Below, piece by piece: positions 1-11,500 of a stretch of 20,396 nucleotides of DNA. Origin of the DNA: Phoronis australis. Its lineage: Eukaryota > Phoronida > Phoronidae. The DNA lies in NCBI GenBank assembly GCA_002633005.1, contig NMRA01000100.1:490646-511041 (forward strand), read 5' to 3'. The notes under the pieces are model-generated. The model did no database searches and was not told the DNA's origin. It worked only from the letters and a program-made list of their open reading frames with translations. The position numbers were made by a program, and so were the translations under genes. The number at the start of each line of letters is the position of its first letter. Position 1 is the stretch's first letter.

Positions 1-1010
1 TCAGACTTGCTAAAATCAAGCCTCACGAACTCTAACACGGCCAACAATTGATCATCAATTTTTTCAATACCGAATCTGAAAGCCATTTAACAAAATCCAC
101 AAAATCAGGGATGACAAGGATAAGAAACATAGACCATCAGATCTGCAAAATTTTAAAATTCAACTTGCCTGAGCAGAAACAATTCTTAACAGAAACACTT
201 TATTATTGTTAAATACCTGGCACCAAATTAGCATAGTGATACATTAAGAATTATACCATTAGCAGAAAGACGGTCAAATACCTGGAAAATTTGCACACTT
301 CAATCAGGATTAAATAATAACAGTTTCATTTTTTAAATAATAACACTAGAGTTTCATTTTTTAAATAATAACAGTTTCTTTATGACTACATAATGTACCC
401 TCTGTTAACAACAGCTTCAGATTTAATTATAACAGGCAATAATCATGACAAAATGGCAATTTCTAAAAATGTGCATATTCCTCAGAGTTAGATGCAATTT
501 TTTTAAGCATGTCAACTGCAGTTATTTGTTCAGCATCTCATCATGGAACCGGAATTTTATCCGAATGCAGTATGATCAAAACAGGCATACTTAAGTACAC
601 TACAATATATACCACCAGTTTCCACAACAGTTATTTTGATATTTAAACAAACAAAAGTGCATGCTGTAGACAACAATGTTATAGGAAAAGCGGATTTCCA
701 ATCCCAGTGTGTATGTGTGCAGGCACGGGCACTAAAAAAGGATCACAAGCAGTGAGAGTGCGGCAATGAGACCTCTTCTTGAGGGTCCACCCACTTTTAA
801 TCTATATATATATATTCTCCAGTTTGGGGCAGCCACTTTTTATGCTGGTCGGTTTCAACTTAAAAGTACCAATCTCTGTTACATTTATTTTGGTGTTGTC
901 CATCATATTTATATTAAATTTCGCAATGCATTTTGTGTCAACATAGAATGAAAGTAGAATCAGCTGTTCAACAACATAATGGTATACCCTTTATTGCCTA
1001 ATTTCAAAAT
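1..1010. other. Gene-free AT-rich stretch
   Basis: No reading frame with protein-like composition and no recognisable exon on either strand. It contains a short tandem repeat at 323-372 and otherwise low-complexity AT-rich sequence. It is presumably intron of the THNSL2-like gene or intergenic DNA. Confidence 0.5.
323..372. repeat. Two-copy 28-bp tandem repeat
   Basis: GTTTCATTTTTTAAATAATAAC occurs at 323-344 and again at 351-372, separated by ACTAGA; the period is 28 bp. Confidence 0.85.
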
Positions 1011-2950
1011 TTTGTACTGTACAGCCTCTTACACTGAGCAAAAATTATTTAAAAGTTCATTGTCCCAAACTGGAGAATTTTTACCATGCAATGAATATTT
1101 TTTCATTTCTTATAGGTTTTCAAAGTTTTTGAGCATGCACATTCACCAATAATTAGTCCCCAGAATGCTTGCGCAGTCACACACCAGTGACGGATAAATA
1201 GCTAGAGAACATTAAGCATCTCTCAAAGTAGAAAGTCAGAAGAAGCATCTATAAATTAAAGTTCGAAAGGCCACAGCCATTACAATATATGCCAGGAGGG
1301 TTATTAGCATCCCTCTTGACACTGGAAACAGAAAACTAAGCTGTAGAAGGCACACTCCTACCACCTGGCTAGTACATTCCCTTACATATAGAGAAAGGTC
1401 AACAATATACCGTGAAGCACTTACACACAGTAAAATCATGTTATAACAAAACCTTTAAAGACTTTTGAAAAAAACGTTGTATCTGAAGTTAAATTTAACC
1501 AAAGTAATTTCCAAGTGGTATAGCTGTCTTAGGACTTACGGAAACGAATGTTATGAGTGAGCAAATGTTAAAAACGGGCTCATTCTAACAATGTTTGACT
1601 GTAGTAGAATTTTGGCTGGTTACACCTTAAGTAGCAGTGACAATTTAAAAAAAATAAAACAAAAAATAACTTTAAATGTCTCTCATTCAAGGTAACATTG
1701 TATTCATGTATTACCTGCTCATGCATTGGTTCACTGTTTAACAAACATAGACCACAGAGAGAACTTTATCAAAAGAGATACTATGTTTATCTGAAATACA
1801 AGTCGTTGAAGAAAACTATTCAGATTTGCATCAATTAGTAAAATGCCACAATTTACACTGACTTTAAAATAAAGTTGTTTTAAGCCAAGATGAACGTGAC
1901 ATACCTTAACCTCCACTAAGCTACTTGACAGGATATACGATATCACTCGCTGTACCAGACAANTTTGTATGGTACAACCTCTGACACTGAGCTAAAATAA
2001 TTTAAAAGTTCATTGTCCCAAACTGGAGAATTTTTACCACGCAAAGTTTTTGAGCATGCACATTCACCAATGAATAATTAGTCCCCAGAATGCTTGCGCA
2101 GTCACACACCAGTGACGGATGAATGGCTAGAGAACATTAAGTATCTCTCAAAGTAGAAAGTCAGAAGAAGCATCAATAAATTAAAGTTCAAAAGGTCACA
2201 GTCATTACAGGATATGCCAGGAGGTTTATTAGCATCCCTCTTGACACTGGAAACAGAAAACTAAGCTGTAGAAGGCACACTCCTACCACCTGACTTGCAC
2301 ATTCCCTTACATATAGAGAAAAGTCAACAATATACCGTGAAGACTTACACACAGTAAAATCATGTTATAACAAAACCTCTAAACACTTTTGAAAAAACCT
2401 ATTGTATCTGAAGTTAAATTTAACCAAAGTAATTTCCAAGTGGCATAGCTATCTTAGGACTTACGGAAAAGAATGTTATGAGTGAGTAAACATTAAAAAC
2501 AGGTTCATTCTAACAAGGTTTGACTGCAGTAGAATTTTGGCTGGTTACACCTTAAGTAGCAGTGACAACTTAAAAAAATAAAACAAAAATAACTTTAAAT
2601 GTCTCTCCTTCAAGGTAGCATTGTATCCATGTATTACCTGCTCATGCATTGGTTCACTGTTTAACAAACATAGACCAAAGAGAGAACTTTATCAAAAGAG
2701 ATGCTATGTTTATCTGAAATACAAGGTGCTGAAGAAAACTTTTCAGATTTGCATCAATTAGTGTTTGTTGTTTGAAATTTTCTACATTTTTTTATTCTGG
2801 CTATGGGCATGTATTGTTAACTGTACTAAAATGCCACAATTTACACTGACTTTAAAATAAAGTTGTTTTAAGCCAAGATGAACGTGACATATCTTAACCT
2901 CCACTAAGCTACTTCACAGGACATACGATATCACTCGCTGTACCAGACAA
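1011..2950. repeat. ~0.95-kb direct duplication split by a single N
   Basis: Copy 1 (1011-1962) and copy 2 (1964-2950) match along their whole length, from TTTGTA(C/T).GGTACA to ATATCACTCGCTGTACCAGACAA, with scattered substitutions. Copy 1 carries ~34 extra bases near 1090-1123. Copy 2 carries ~66 extra bases (about 2763-2828). The N at 1963 sits exactly at the join. Neither copy shows convincing coding sequence. Confidence 0.93.
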
Positions 2951-3161
2951 AGAGGCTGACTTCTAGATTGCATGCACAGGGCATTATAACAGAAATTCTT
3001 GGTATTATGCTATCTACCTTCTTTCCGCTTGACCTATTGTCAGGAGTTAACATAACCCCTACAAAAAGGGAGAACAACACCGGAAATTTAAGTTTCATCT
3101 CATTGACAATGATGGTACAGTCAAACTGGAATAATGTGTCATAAGAGTTTTTGTTCCTTAC

Positions 3162-3730
3162 TTGCAAATGATAAATACATCCATGCTTTGAGCCAGTTAT
3201 GGATTCTGCTATAGTATCATTTTCCTTCATACGTTGTTCTGTAATGGCATATTTCAGTTCTTCATACTTCAAAATACTAGAAGCTCTTTCAACAACCTTC
3301 TTTTCAGACGAAGATGCACTTGTAGATTTCGAGAAGTGTTCAATGCTAAATCACTGCAAATATTCTCATCAGTTGGTGCGCGTTTCTGTACTTCTTGAAC
3401 AGCTGATGCTGGCTGGAGCTCAATAAGTTTGCAACGGGTTTCTCTGCGCTGGTCACCTCTAACTTCAGATCTGGCCGAGGGTAGAGTTGGGCTCTCCACC
3501 GCACAACGTTTGGGTCTGCACAACTTCTGAGTTTGTTTAATTTTGATTTGAAATGAGTCACTTTGGTGTGAATCGTTTGTAAGAGTCTTTCACAATTGAT
3601 GCAGATAATCCCCTCAAAAATATTGACACCACTATACAATGCTAAATGTTTCAAAAATACAAAAATGTCCCTTGGTGAGTGGACAGTTGCAGACACAGCA
3701 AGATGGACTCTGAGTCTTCACAGGTGTATT
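3162..3730 (-). pseudogene. Frame-broken cysteine-rich (zinc-finger-like) protein fragment
   Basis: On the minus strand, protein-like text hops between frames: PSCCVCNCPLTKGHF near 3710-3665, then FLKHLALYSGVNIFEGIICI and NCERLLQTIHTKVTHFKSKL around 3660-3535, then RPKRCAVESPTLPSARSEV onwards (3520-3345), then SKSTSASSSEKKVVERAS through ITGSKHGCIYHLQ (3335-3162), where a good donor (CAA|GTAAGG) follows. The paired CxC/CxxC motifs resemble N-terminal zinc-binding modules of multicopy uncharacterised metazoan proteins. At least three frame changes are needed. It is either a decaying copy or a gene damaged by sequencing indels. No intact reading frame spans it. Confidence 0.55.
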
Positions 3731-3884
3731 AGCCTACTTGACATGCCTTGATCACCTGAAAAGTTTGAACTATATCTTAACAACTTATCACAGTCTTCAG
3801 CCTCTGACTCACACAAACACTATCTGACCTGATATTACACAAAGTAACAACTGATCACATCAAAAACCTAAAAACACTGGCGAA

Positions 3885-4316
3885 GTTGTAGTGAAGGCTT
3901 TAAAGGGGAAAGACAGAAGACAATAAAAACAAAAAGGCAAGGCTAATCAGCTTGGCACCACAGGCGCTTACCAGACCCATCTATGACGACTTAGAATTGA
4001 AAGTTCACAATTTCGAACTTTATATAACTAACGTGAACATAAAACGTCTAAAATCAGTAAATTAGATTCAGGATGAGTCCAAATGCACTCCATCAAAATG
4101 ATNAATTTGTAGTGAAGGCTGTAAAGACAGAAGACAATAAAAACAAAAAGGCAAGGCTAATCAGCTTGGCACCACAGGCTCTTACCAGACCCAACTATGA
4201 CGACTTAGAATTGAAAGTTCACAATTTCGAACTTTATACAACTAACGTGAACATAAAACGTCTAAAATCAGTAAATTAGATTCAGGATGAGTCCAAATGC
4301 ACTCCATCAAAATGAT
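3885..4316. repeat. ~215-bp direct duplication split by a single N
   Basis: The segment from GTTGTAGTGAAGGCT to CTCCATCAAAATGAT is present at about 3885-4102 and again at 4104-4316 with few differences. The N at 4103 marks the junction. The open plus-strand frame here is not recognisable as protein. Confidence 0.93.
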
Positions 4317-4428
4317 TTTTATTCCAGTGCAACAGAACACGAAGCAATATACCCAGTACCTTTTCACGCACACAGTGAACCATTTTGTTTACATCGGAAG
4401 TAAAACCAAAGCATGCGCATTGATGCCC

Positions 4429-4448
4429 ACACACGGAATTCCGTGTGT
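4429..4448. repeat. Perfect 20-bp palindrome
   Basis: ACACACGGAATTCCGTGTGT reads identically on both strands. It lies five bases outside the left arm of the 92-bp inverted repeat. Confidence 0.8.
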
Positions 4449-4452
4449 CGGT

Positions 4453-5156
4453 CGCAGAATGGTGAATGTTGGCCAATTCCCCTTTTGTCCACTGACGTCA
4501 CAAGCATACTGGCGCCCCCAGTGGAGGCCCTGAGAACTCGTAAACAAGCATGTTGGCGACTGTGGTTAAAGTATTTTTTATGATTTTTCCAGAGTCTCTG
4601 TGTTTTAGTGTGTTTTTTAAATAATTTTGCATGTCATACCTCTCAGAAAATCAATATTGTTCCAATAAATTAAGAAAATTGGAATATTCACTCTAGCGAT
4701 CCATTTTAAATAATGTTGCATGTCATACCTCTCAGAAAATTAATATTGTTCCAATAAATTAAGAAAATTGGAATATTCACTCTAGCGATCCTGCAACACG
4801 ATCCAACTGTTCTTCTGTGTTACACACGCCGGCAAATCCAAAGTTTTATCCCCACGCGAAATAGCCTCGTTTACGCTCGATTAAAACGGAATCTTTCAAT
4901 CATAATTAATTGGTACTATACATCATTCATTATTATATACCATGCATTATGTTTCTAGTTAGAAAAAAGCGATAATCAACGTCCCACAATAAATGCAAGA
5001 CTGTTCGCCAGCTTGGCTCGGCCGTTGCTAGGCTGGATACTACCGGGTTCATGAACTCGGTTAATTTACGAGTTCTCAGGGCCTCCACTGGGGGCGCCAG
5101 TATGCTTGTGACGTCAGTGGACAAAAGGGGAATTGGCCAACATTCACCATTCTGCG
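4453..5156. repeat. 704-bp structure with perfect 92-bp inverted arms
   Basis: 4453-4544 (CGCAGAATGGTG to ACTCGTAAA) is the exact reverse complement of 5065-5156 over all 92 bases by my reading. The arms include a CCAAT-type GGCCAATTCC, a CRE (TGACGTCA) and GGCGCCCCCAGTGG. Similarity stops abruptly at both ends, and no target-site duplication is visible. The 520-bp centre holds a two-copy 89-bp tandem repeat. It could be a nonautonomous DNA transposon, a foldback element, or an inverted duplication of a promoter-like segment. Confidence 0.85.
4615..4791. repeat. Two-copy 89-bp tandem duplication
   Basis: TTTTAAATAAT(T/G)TTGCATGTC to CTCTAGCGATCC occurs at about 4615-4703 and 4704-4791, nearly identical. 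It lies inside the 704-bp inverted-repeat structure. Confidence 0.92.
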
Positions 5157-5435
5157 TGAGTGAGTGTGCGTGTGCGGGTCATCGACGACAGACTTTTTTG
5201 TTACAAAAGGCGGAGGATTATGAAATTTTCCATCGAATAAAAGTGTTTGCGTAAAGATCCGTTTCATGAAGTTTTTAACAAAAATGAAGCGGAAATAGTG
5301 CCTTTAAATAAATATCCACAAAAAAGAATTGATATTTAACTTGGCTTAACTTCAAAAACTTGTTATAAAGTGCATGTTTAACCTCTGTGTCTTTGGTCAA
5401 GCAGCGTCCTAATTCAGACTGTTGATTTATTTTAG

Positions 5436-5584
5436 TGGATGGGTCAGAAGACAGTATTGGTGACAAAGTAGAAGCTATGTACACGGATGAGACCTTCATT
5501 GAAGAGAACAATTTTTGTAGCCTGAATAATAACATAGTTCGGCTCTTAGCACAGATACCTTACTACTTTTACGGGTATTTCCAG
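5436..5584 (+). CDS. THNSL2: THNSL2-like exon A (first one visible)
   Basis: The acceptor is TTTATTTTAG just before 5436 and the donor is CAG|GTAACA after 5584. The exon opens with TG, completing a split codon (probably Val). It encodes about 50 residues: DGSEDSIGDKVEAMYTDE, then FIEENNFCSLNNNIVRLLAQ and IPYYFYGYFQ. It corresponds to the family stretch EGxxDDxxxxVKxxFxD...LNSINxxRxLxQxxYYFxAYFQ. Relative to that stretch the SINW-type segment looks one residue shorter (SLNNNIVR). Phase 0 at the donor. Confidence 0.88.
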
Positions 5585-8500
5585 GTAACATTCAGTGGTC
5601 ACAATCCGGCAAATCACAATCAAGGTCCATATTCGGTGGCCACTTTTGGTGAAAAATGAAGGTTGTCATATAACTGTAAAAGCTGGGTTATTTTAAAGTA
5701 CCAGTATTCCAGGTTTGTAATCTAAAATATTTTTGCACAAGAACTACCGAATAAAATTTTATGGCCTAATGCATCACAGTTGTACAAAAAGGTACGTACA
5801 CTAAAACTTGTGGTCACAGCCAACTTCTACCATGCAAAAATTCATAAGGTAGCTGTTAATTTAACAAGTTCTTGATCAAATTGAAGAAGTATCACATACT
5901 AAAGTAAGAAAAGTTATCACCGTGCTGATCAAGTTATTCTAGATAATGATGCATTGCATATCTTAACACAGTATTATGAGAACTTCCTCTCTTGCAATAT
6001 GATTCAATACATTCACCAGTTGGTTAAAATAGTTAAAGCAATGGTAGACCCAGTGTTCCACTTGTATACAGTAAAAAATGGTACTGGTTGGGGGGTACGT
6101 ACACTACACACAGTCAATAAACTTCAAATTTTGACTAAGTTACAAATGTATGGAATGGTCTCGAGTTTCGTGCTGCGTCTACATGTTGGTTTGTTGCAAG
6201 TTGTCTTGAGAGATAGAGAACCAGCCTCTGCAAAATCAGTTGTCACATGACCTGTCTTCCAGGATTTTGAGTACTAGCAAAGTCCTGTGTGGCATTTTAT
6301 TGCCCAAAAATTTGATAATGTCCATTGTTTTTTTTTGTTAGACTGGATTCATTTAGGAAATATCAGTATTGTTCATGAGAACAGCAGTATGTAAACATAC
6401 TTGTGGGCAATACTTTATAGCATAGAGGTTGAAGTACGTACACTACACAGGGGTACGTACACTACATTTCAATGACTTGTCAGAGATCTAAAAAATTCTT
6501 AGAATCTATTGAGAGTTAGTTCATTTACCAAATCTATTCAAAGAGAACAAATAAAAAGTACATCATGCATGTGCATATCTGTCTGTCATTCTTTGAAAAC
6601 AGGCACTCGTTAAAATATACTGGTACATACACTACACAAATGCTAATATTTCACTCAAAACAAATGTATTTGTAATTAACACCCTTTTAACCTAGCACTT
6701 TTAATGGAGGAAACTGTGATAAATGTTGCTTACTTACCATGTAATATTTTTGTTTCATGGCATTTGTTCACATCTGGGTGCTACGTACACTACACAGGGG
6801 ACTACGTACTGTACACTACATTTCAATGACATGTCAGGTTTGTAACTAAATACTAAGAATCTACTGAGTTAGTTGATTTACTAAATCAATTCAAAGAGAA
6901 AAAATAAAAAGCACAGCATTCATGTGCATATCTGCCGTACTTTGAAAATAGGCACAAATTAAAATACAGGGGTACGTGCACTACGCAAATGCTAATATTT
7001 CACTCAAAACAAATGTAATTGTAATAGACAACCTTTTAACTTAACATATTTGAGGAAGGAAACTGTCTATGACCAGTGTTGCTCACTTACCAAGTGATAT
7101 TCTAATTTCATGGCATTTGTAAACATGGGGGTACGTACACTACAAGGGGCGGTACGTACACTACATCACTGTTTCTGCATCACATGGTAACATAATGTTG
7201 TATGGCCATCCATTTTTCTTTGATAATAATAAGCACCATGTTGTAAAGGCAATAATTTCATTTGCAATGACCATTTGTGTTACTGAATTCCACATGGGGG
7301 TACGTACACTACATTTTGTTAGCCTTTTTGGCCCATTTTCAACATTAATAGCAGAACCCAGTCAATATCCATACTTTTGGTTTATTTAGATATTGAATAA
7401 TTTGCTGTGTTGCCTAGGCTAACATATTTTGCAGTTCGTTCTATGACAGAGTTTGAACTTAAGTTTTTAACCTTCTTTACAGTAGGTGAGGGTTAGAAAC
7501 ACAGTATTTACAAATATGTAACGAGTGCCTGTTTTATGGTGAACCCTATCATTTCTCAGTGATTAAGCATAACTTCATCTAAGTTATTCTAAAAGTGACT
7601 CAAGTTGTTCCCAGTCATATCTAAGCAATTGCTTACTTGATAAAATAAATTTCTTTTCTACTGTTGACAGTTGAAAATTGTAATTTTTAAAATGGCCACT
7701 CGTAACGCTAAAAAAGCATATAAATAGGTAAATAAAGCAACAAAAAAGGATCAACTGAAATTTTCGGATGTAAAAAAGGCATGAAATTCATAGACAAAAA
7801 CATTCATAAACTTCTCAAACATTGTCCGATTTTGATGATTCTTTTTTTAATTTGTACAACTAAATAACTCTGCATATGAGATTCAGTTGGCATTTGGTAA
7901 GTGACCAAAAATAATTATTTTAGACCGTAACACAGTCAACTTATGAATATGGACCTTGATTGTGATTAAGCCGAATGTATTTTTGCTAGTGCTCTAAAAC
8001 TCATGTTGCGTGCATGAGCGCACCCAGGGGGGGGGGCTCATTTGAGCCCCCCATTTGGTGAAGGGGGCAAAAAGGTCCACTCCACAGAGACAAAAAGTCC
8101 GTGAAAATGGGTCAAAAGTCCACTAAATAAGCGCTAACGTGCACTTCACAAAGGTGCGCCTGTTTTTTTTTTTTAGTCTGCCCGCTCTTTTGTTTGCAAA
8201 ATGTCCACAACGTCAGGAATTCAAGCCCCCCATATTGAAGGCTGGGTGCGCGCATGGCGTGCACATATGTACAAGGTTGTGTATGACATATAGCCAAATG
8301 TATCTTCGTTGAAGACACGACTTCTTTTTGTTTAACAGCTTAATGCATACAGGTTGTACTCGCTCGTAGTCTCTAATCAATATCTTACACCCCCCTAAAT
8401 CCGCCTCTGAGGCGTGCTGCTATGTAGCAAAACACCGAGATACATAACATACAAATAAGTTAAAGTCCTAGCTATGTTTCGAAACCACATGCCACGTGTT

Positions 8501-11500
8501 CTTATTTAAAATACACGGGAATATCTTACGTAATCTCGCGAAATCTTGCTTTTTAGCAAAGTCCTAGCGTTACTGAACGGGAGGCTGGTGAAGGGGCAAT
8601 ACAAACGGAGTGTGAATGTATCACATGGTAGGGAGTCCACAAGCTTAATGAAACAGAGTCAGCGTGCGGTACACAATTATGAGCTCCTCATTCAGCACAG
8701 GTTTTCCGTGACTGGTCAATAGAGATTTCATAATCTTTTACGGAAATGTGTCGTTTTCAACATAGCGAATAATGGCATTGTCTACTATTTCTTGTGTAGT
8801 TATTTCTCGGCCATGTTGATGTAAAAACTGATCTTGAATGGACCCGCCGTACAAGTTCATGGACAACTGTCGGGAGCGGGAACATACGAAGTGTCCAATG
8901 TAACGCTGTTCACGAGAACGAAGACATTCGTCCATATGACAAGTGAATTGACCTATCGCCAGGTTTTTGACTGACGTCTTAATTGATCAATCAGAACGCA
9001 ACATTATTGACACCTTCATCTGCCTTCCCAAGCCACCATTTTATCCAACAAACAACACGTCGCCAAGCTTATTTTAGTCTATAACTCAAGAAATTGTGCG
9101 CTAACAATGGTGAAATGGTGTTGCTATGGCATGTGTAATTTCGACAGCCATTATGCCGCTCGAGAATATCCCATCACTTTTGGGCACTGAGAGATCAATC
9201 AGAAGTATAGTATATAATGCCACATACACTGTAGCACAGGTTGGTGATCACTCCTAATAACTTGTACTAACTAAATATTTTTGAATATTGAAAAACTACA
9301 GCATTGAACATTATGGTCAGCTGTTAGTTAATTTCATAGCAAGGTATCAGGTAGGCATTATCCACATAAATTCTCGATTTTGGCTTGATAAACCAATTTC
9401 TTGAGTTTTGACTTCTCGTCTGCACAGTTTTTCACAATTATCGATTTTTAAGAGACCTAATCCAAGTTTAAATGTTCCAAAAATGGGAAAGATTGAACAT
9501 TATTCTACCTTAATCCTTTCTCTGTCCGGTGTAATGGAAAGGTGCTTTGTAGGAATAAAATTTCATGAAACGAAAGGATCGTCAGCTGGAGAGAGATAGA
9601 ATACCAACAATTACTTTGTAGATAGGTTTGTGGAACTCCAGGACGTGGATATTTGTTACGCTAAACCGGTGAGAAAGCAGACACAAACCAATGTGCCCCC
9701 CCCCCCCCNGGTGCCGGGCGTTTTGTTGCTAACCGGGAGATTAGCTTCTGTTCCCTCTTCAAAACCAAGTAGGTAGCACTGTCGCGGGGGTTCTTGCCAA
9801 ACTTGCAAGAAATCAGCAAGGCACTGGATAGGCAGAAAATGCATTTATTCTTGGAAGCAGGCTGAAGCATTGTGATTTCAACTTATTGTTCCTGAAAGTT
9901 GATTAATATTTTGTTGTACCTCCTTGGTCTTTTAGGTTTGTCCGGACATTGACAAGACTGTGGAATTCGTTGTCCCTTGTGGCGGCTTTAGCAATTCTAC
10001 AGGTGAGCTTCTTCGTTAGCTCAGGAAACAAGTCAAGATTGTGTAGGACTATGAAAACTGTGCAAATTTGGCTAACTTCGGAACACCATGCCTCCGAAAT
10101 GCCTGATCAGATTTAAATGAAACTTTCAAATACTTTGCTTTATGCAAAGAGTGCTCTCTAGAACGTTGTTTCACTTTTGCAAGAGTGCTTACCAAAGATA
10201 GGGCTTTCATTTTTGCGAGAAACTCAAAATTTAACTGAATCGAAAACAAAATGATGGCTTAAATCGTGAAACATTTCTGTCGAACGAAATTTGTGTAGTT
10301 TAGGTTACTGATATCTGTGGAACTTTTTGCTATGAGGACACATACTTTTGTGACCCAATTAATAGCAGGTTATTGATAAAAATTCAAAATCAAATGCCTT
10401 ACTTTCAGAAAATATATAGATTTGCTTTTTGAGATATGATCCAAAATTCCATAGATATTTGGATAAGTACGCAGACGTGTCGACAAGGTCCTGCTTTTTG
10501 CAAGTATGCATTCTAGACTTAAGGCGTCCATTGGTATGTGAGTGTGTGCATGTGCGTGCGCGTGTATATATTTGCATACCATTATCTCTACTTAAAAAAA
10601 TGTAACCTAGTGCAGGTATAATCAAGGTACCTAAACTACACGTCAACGGACTCACGGAAACATGGGCACAGACGCATGAACACGACTTACGGACCTGCAA
10701 ACACTGTCCACTGACTCACAAACACGGGAACGGACTCACAAAACACGATCCACGCACCCAAATACACGGGACACGGACTCATGTTCACGAGGAAACACGG
10801 TTAACGGACCGCCAAACACGGGTCACGGACTCATCGGCTTCCTGCGTCAGCTGACATCTTCATTTTGTCCGTAAACCGTGTTCGGCAATCCGTTAACCGT
10901 GTTTCCTTGTGATATGAGTATGTGTCTCGTGTATTTGGGTGCGTGAATCGTGTTTTTTGAGTCCGTTGCCATGTTTGTGAGTCAGTGGACGGTGTTTGCA
11001 GGTCCGTTATTCGTGTTCATGGGTCTGTGCCCGTGTTTATGAGTCCGTTGACCGTGTAGTTTAGGTACCTTTGATAATGCAAGACAGTAATGTATTTCAT
11101 TATGAATTTTGATTATCCCTGTTTGTATGCGTCCCTCGTACAAATGTACATGTAGGAGTCTCAGTGCCATCACCTTCGGGATGACACTGGCAAAGCAGTC
11201 ATGAGGCTTTCGCCTCGGAGTCTCCAATACACTGTAGAGAGTTGTCATAAAAATTTATAAGATGGACTTAATCAGGAAAAGCACGAATTACATCGATTTT
11301 CGGAGTATCTAGCATTCACATACTGCAACACCTTGGGTTTTGTGTTTTATTCATACACGAGTACATCAATTAAATCCTTGATGGTTACGGAAAAACGACG
11401 TTTATATGGTTACATCTACAGCTTTCTAGCAAGTGTATACCCATAGTGCAGTGCCCTCTGTCGTTTGTATTCTTTTAGTGTCCACTTTACAGTCAAGCAA

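Noticed and set aside
1453-1470. Local text TFKDF resembling the PLP-lysine region (AFKD) of threonine synthases
   Set aside because: It is followed at once by a stop, lacks the surrounding HGxTxAFKDxxL context, and lies in the duplicated non-coding segment.
4549-4623. Short open frame ATG LATVVKVFF just inside the left inverted arm
   Set aside because: Only 24 codons, hydrophobic AT-rich text running into the 89-bp repeat; no support as a gene.
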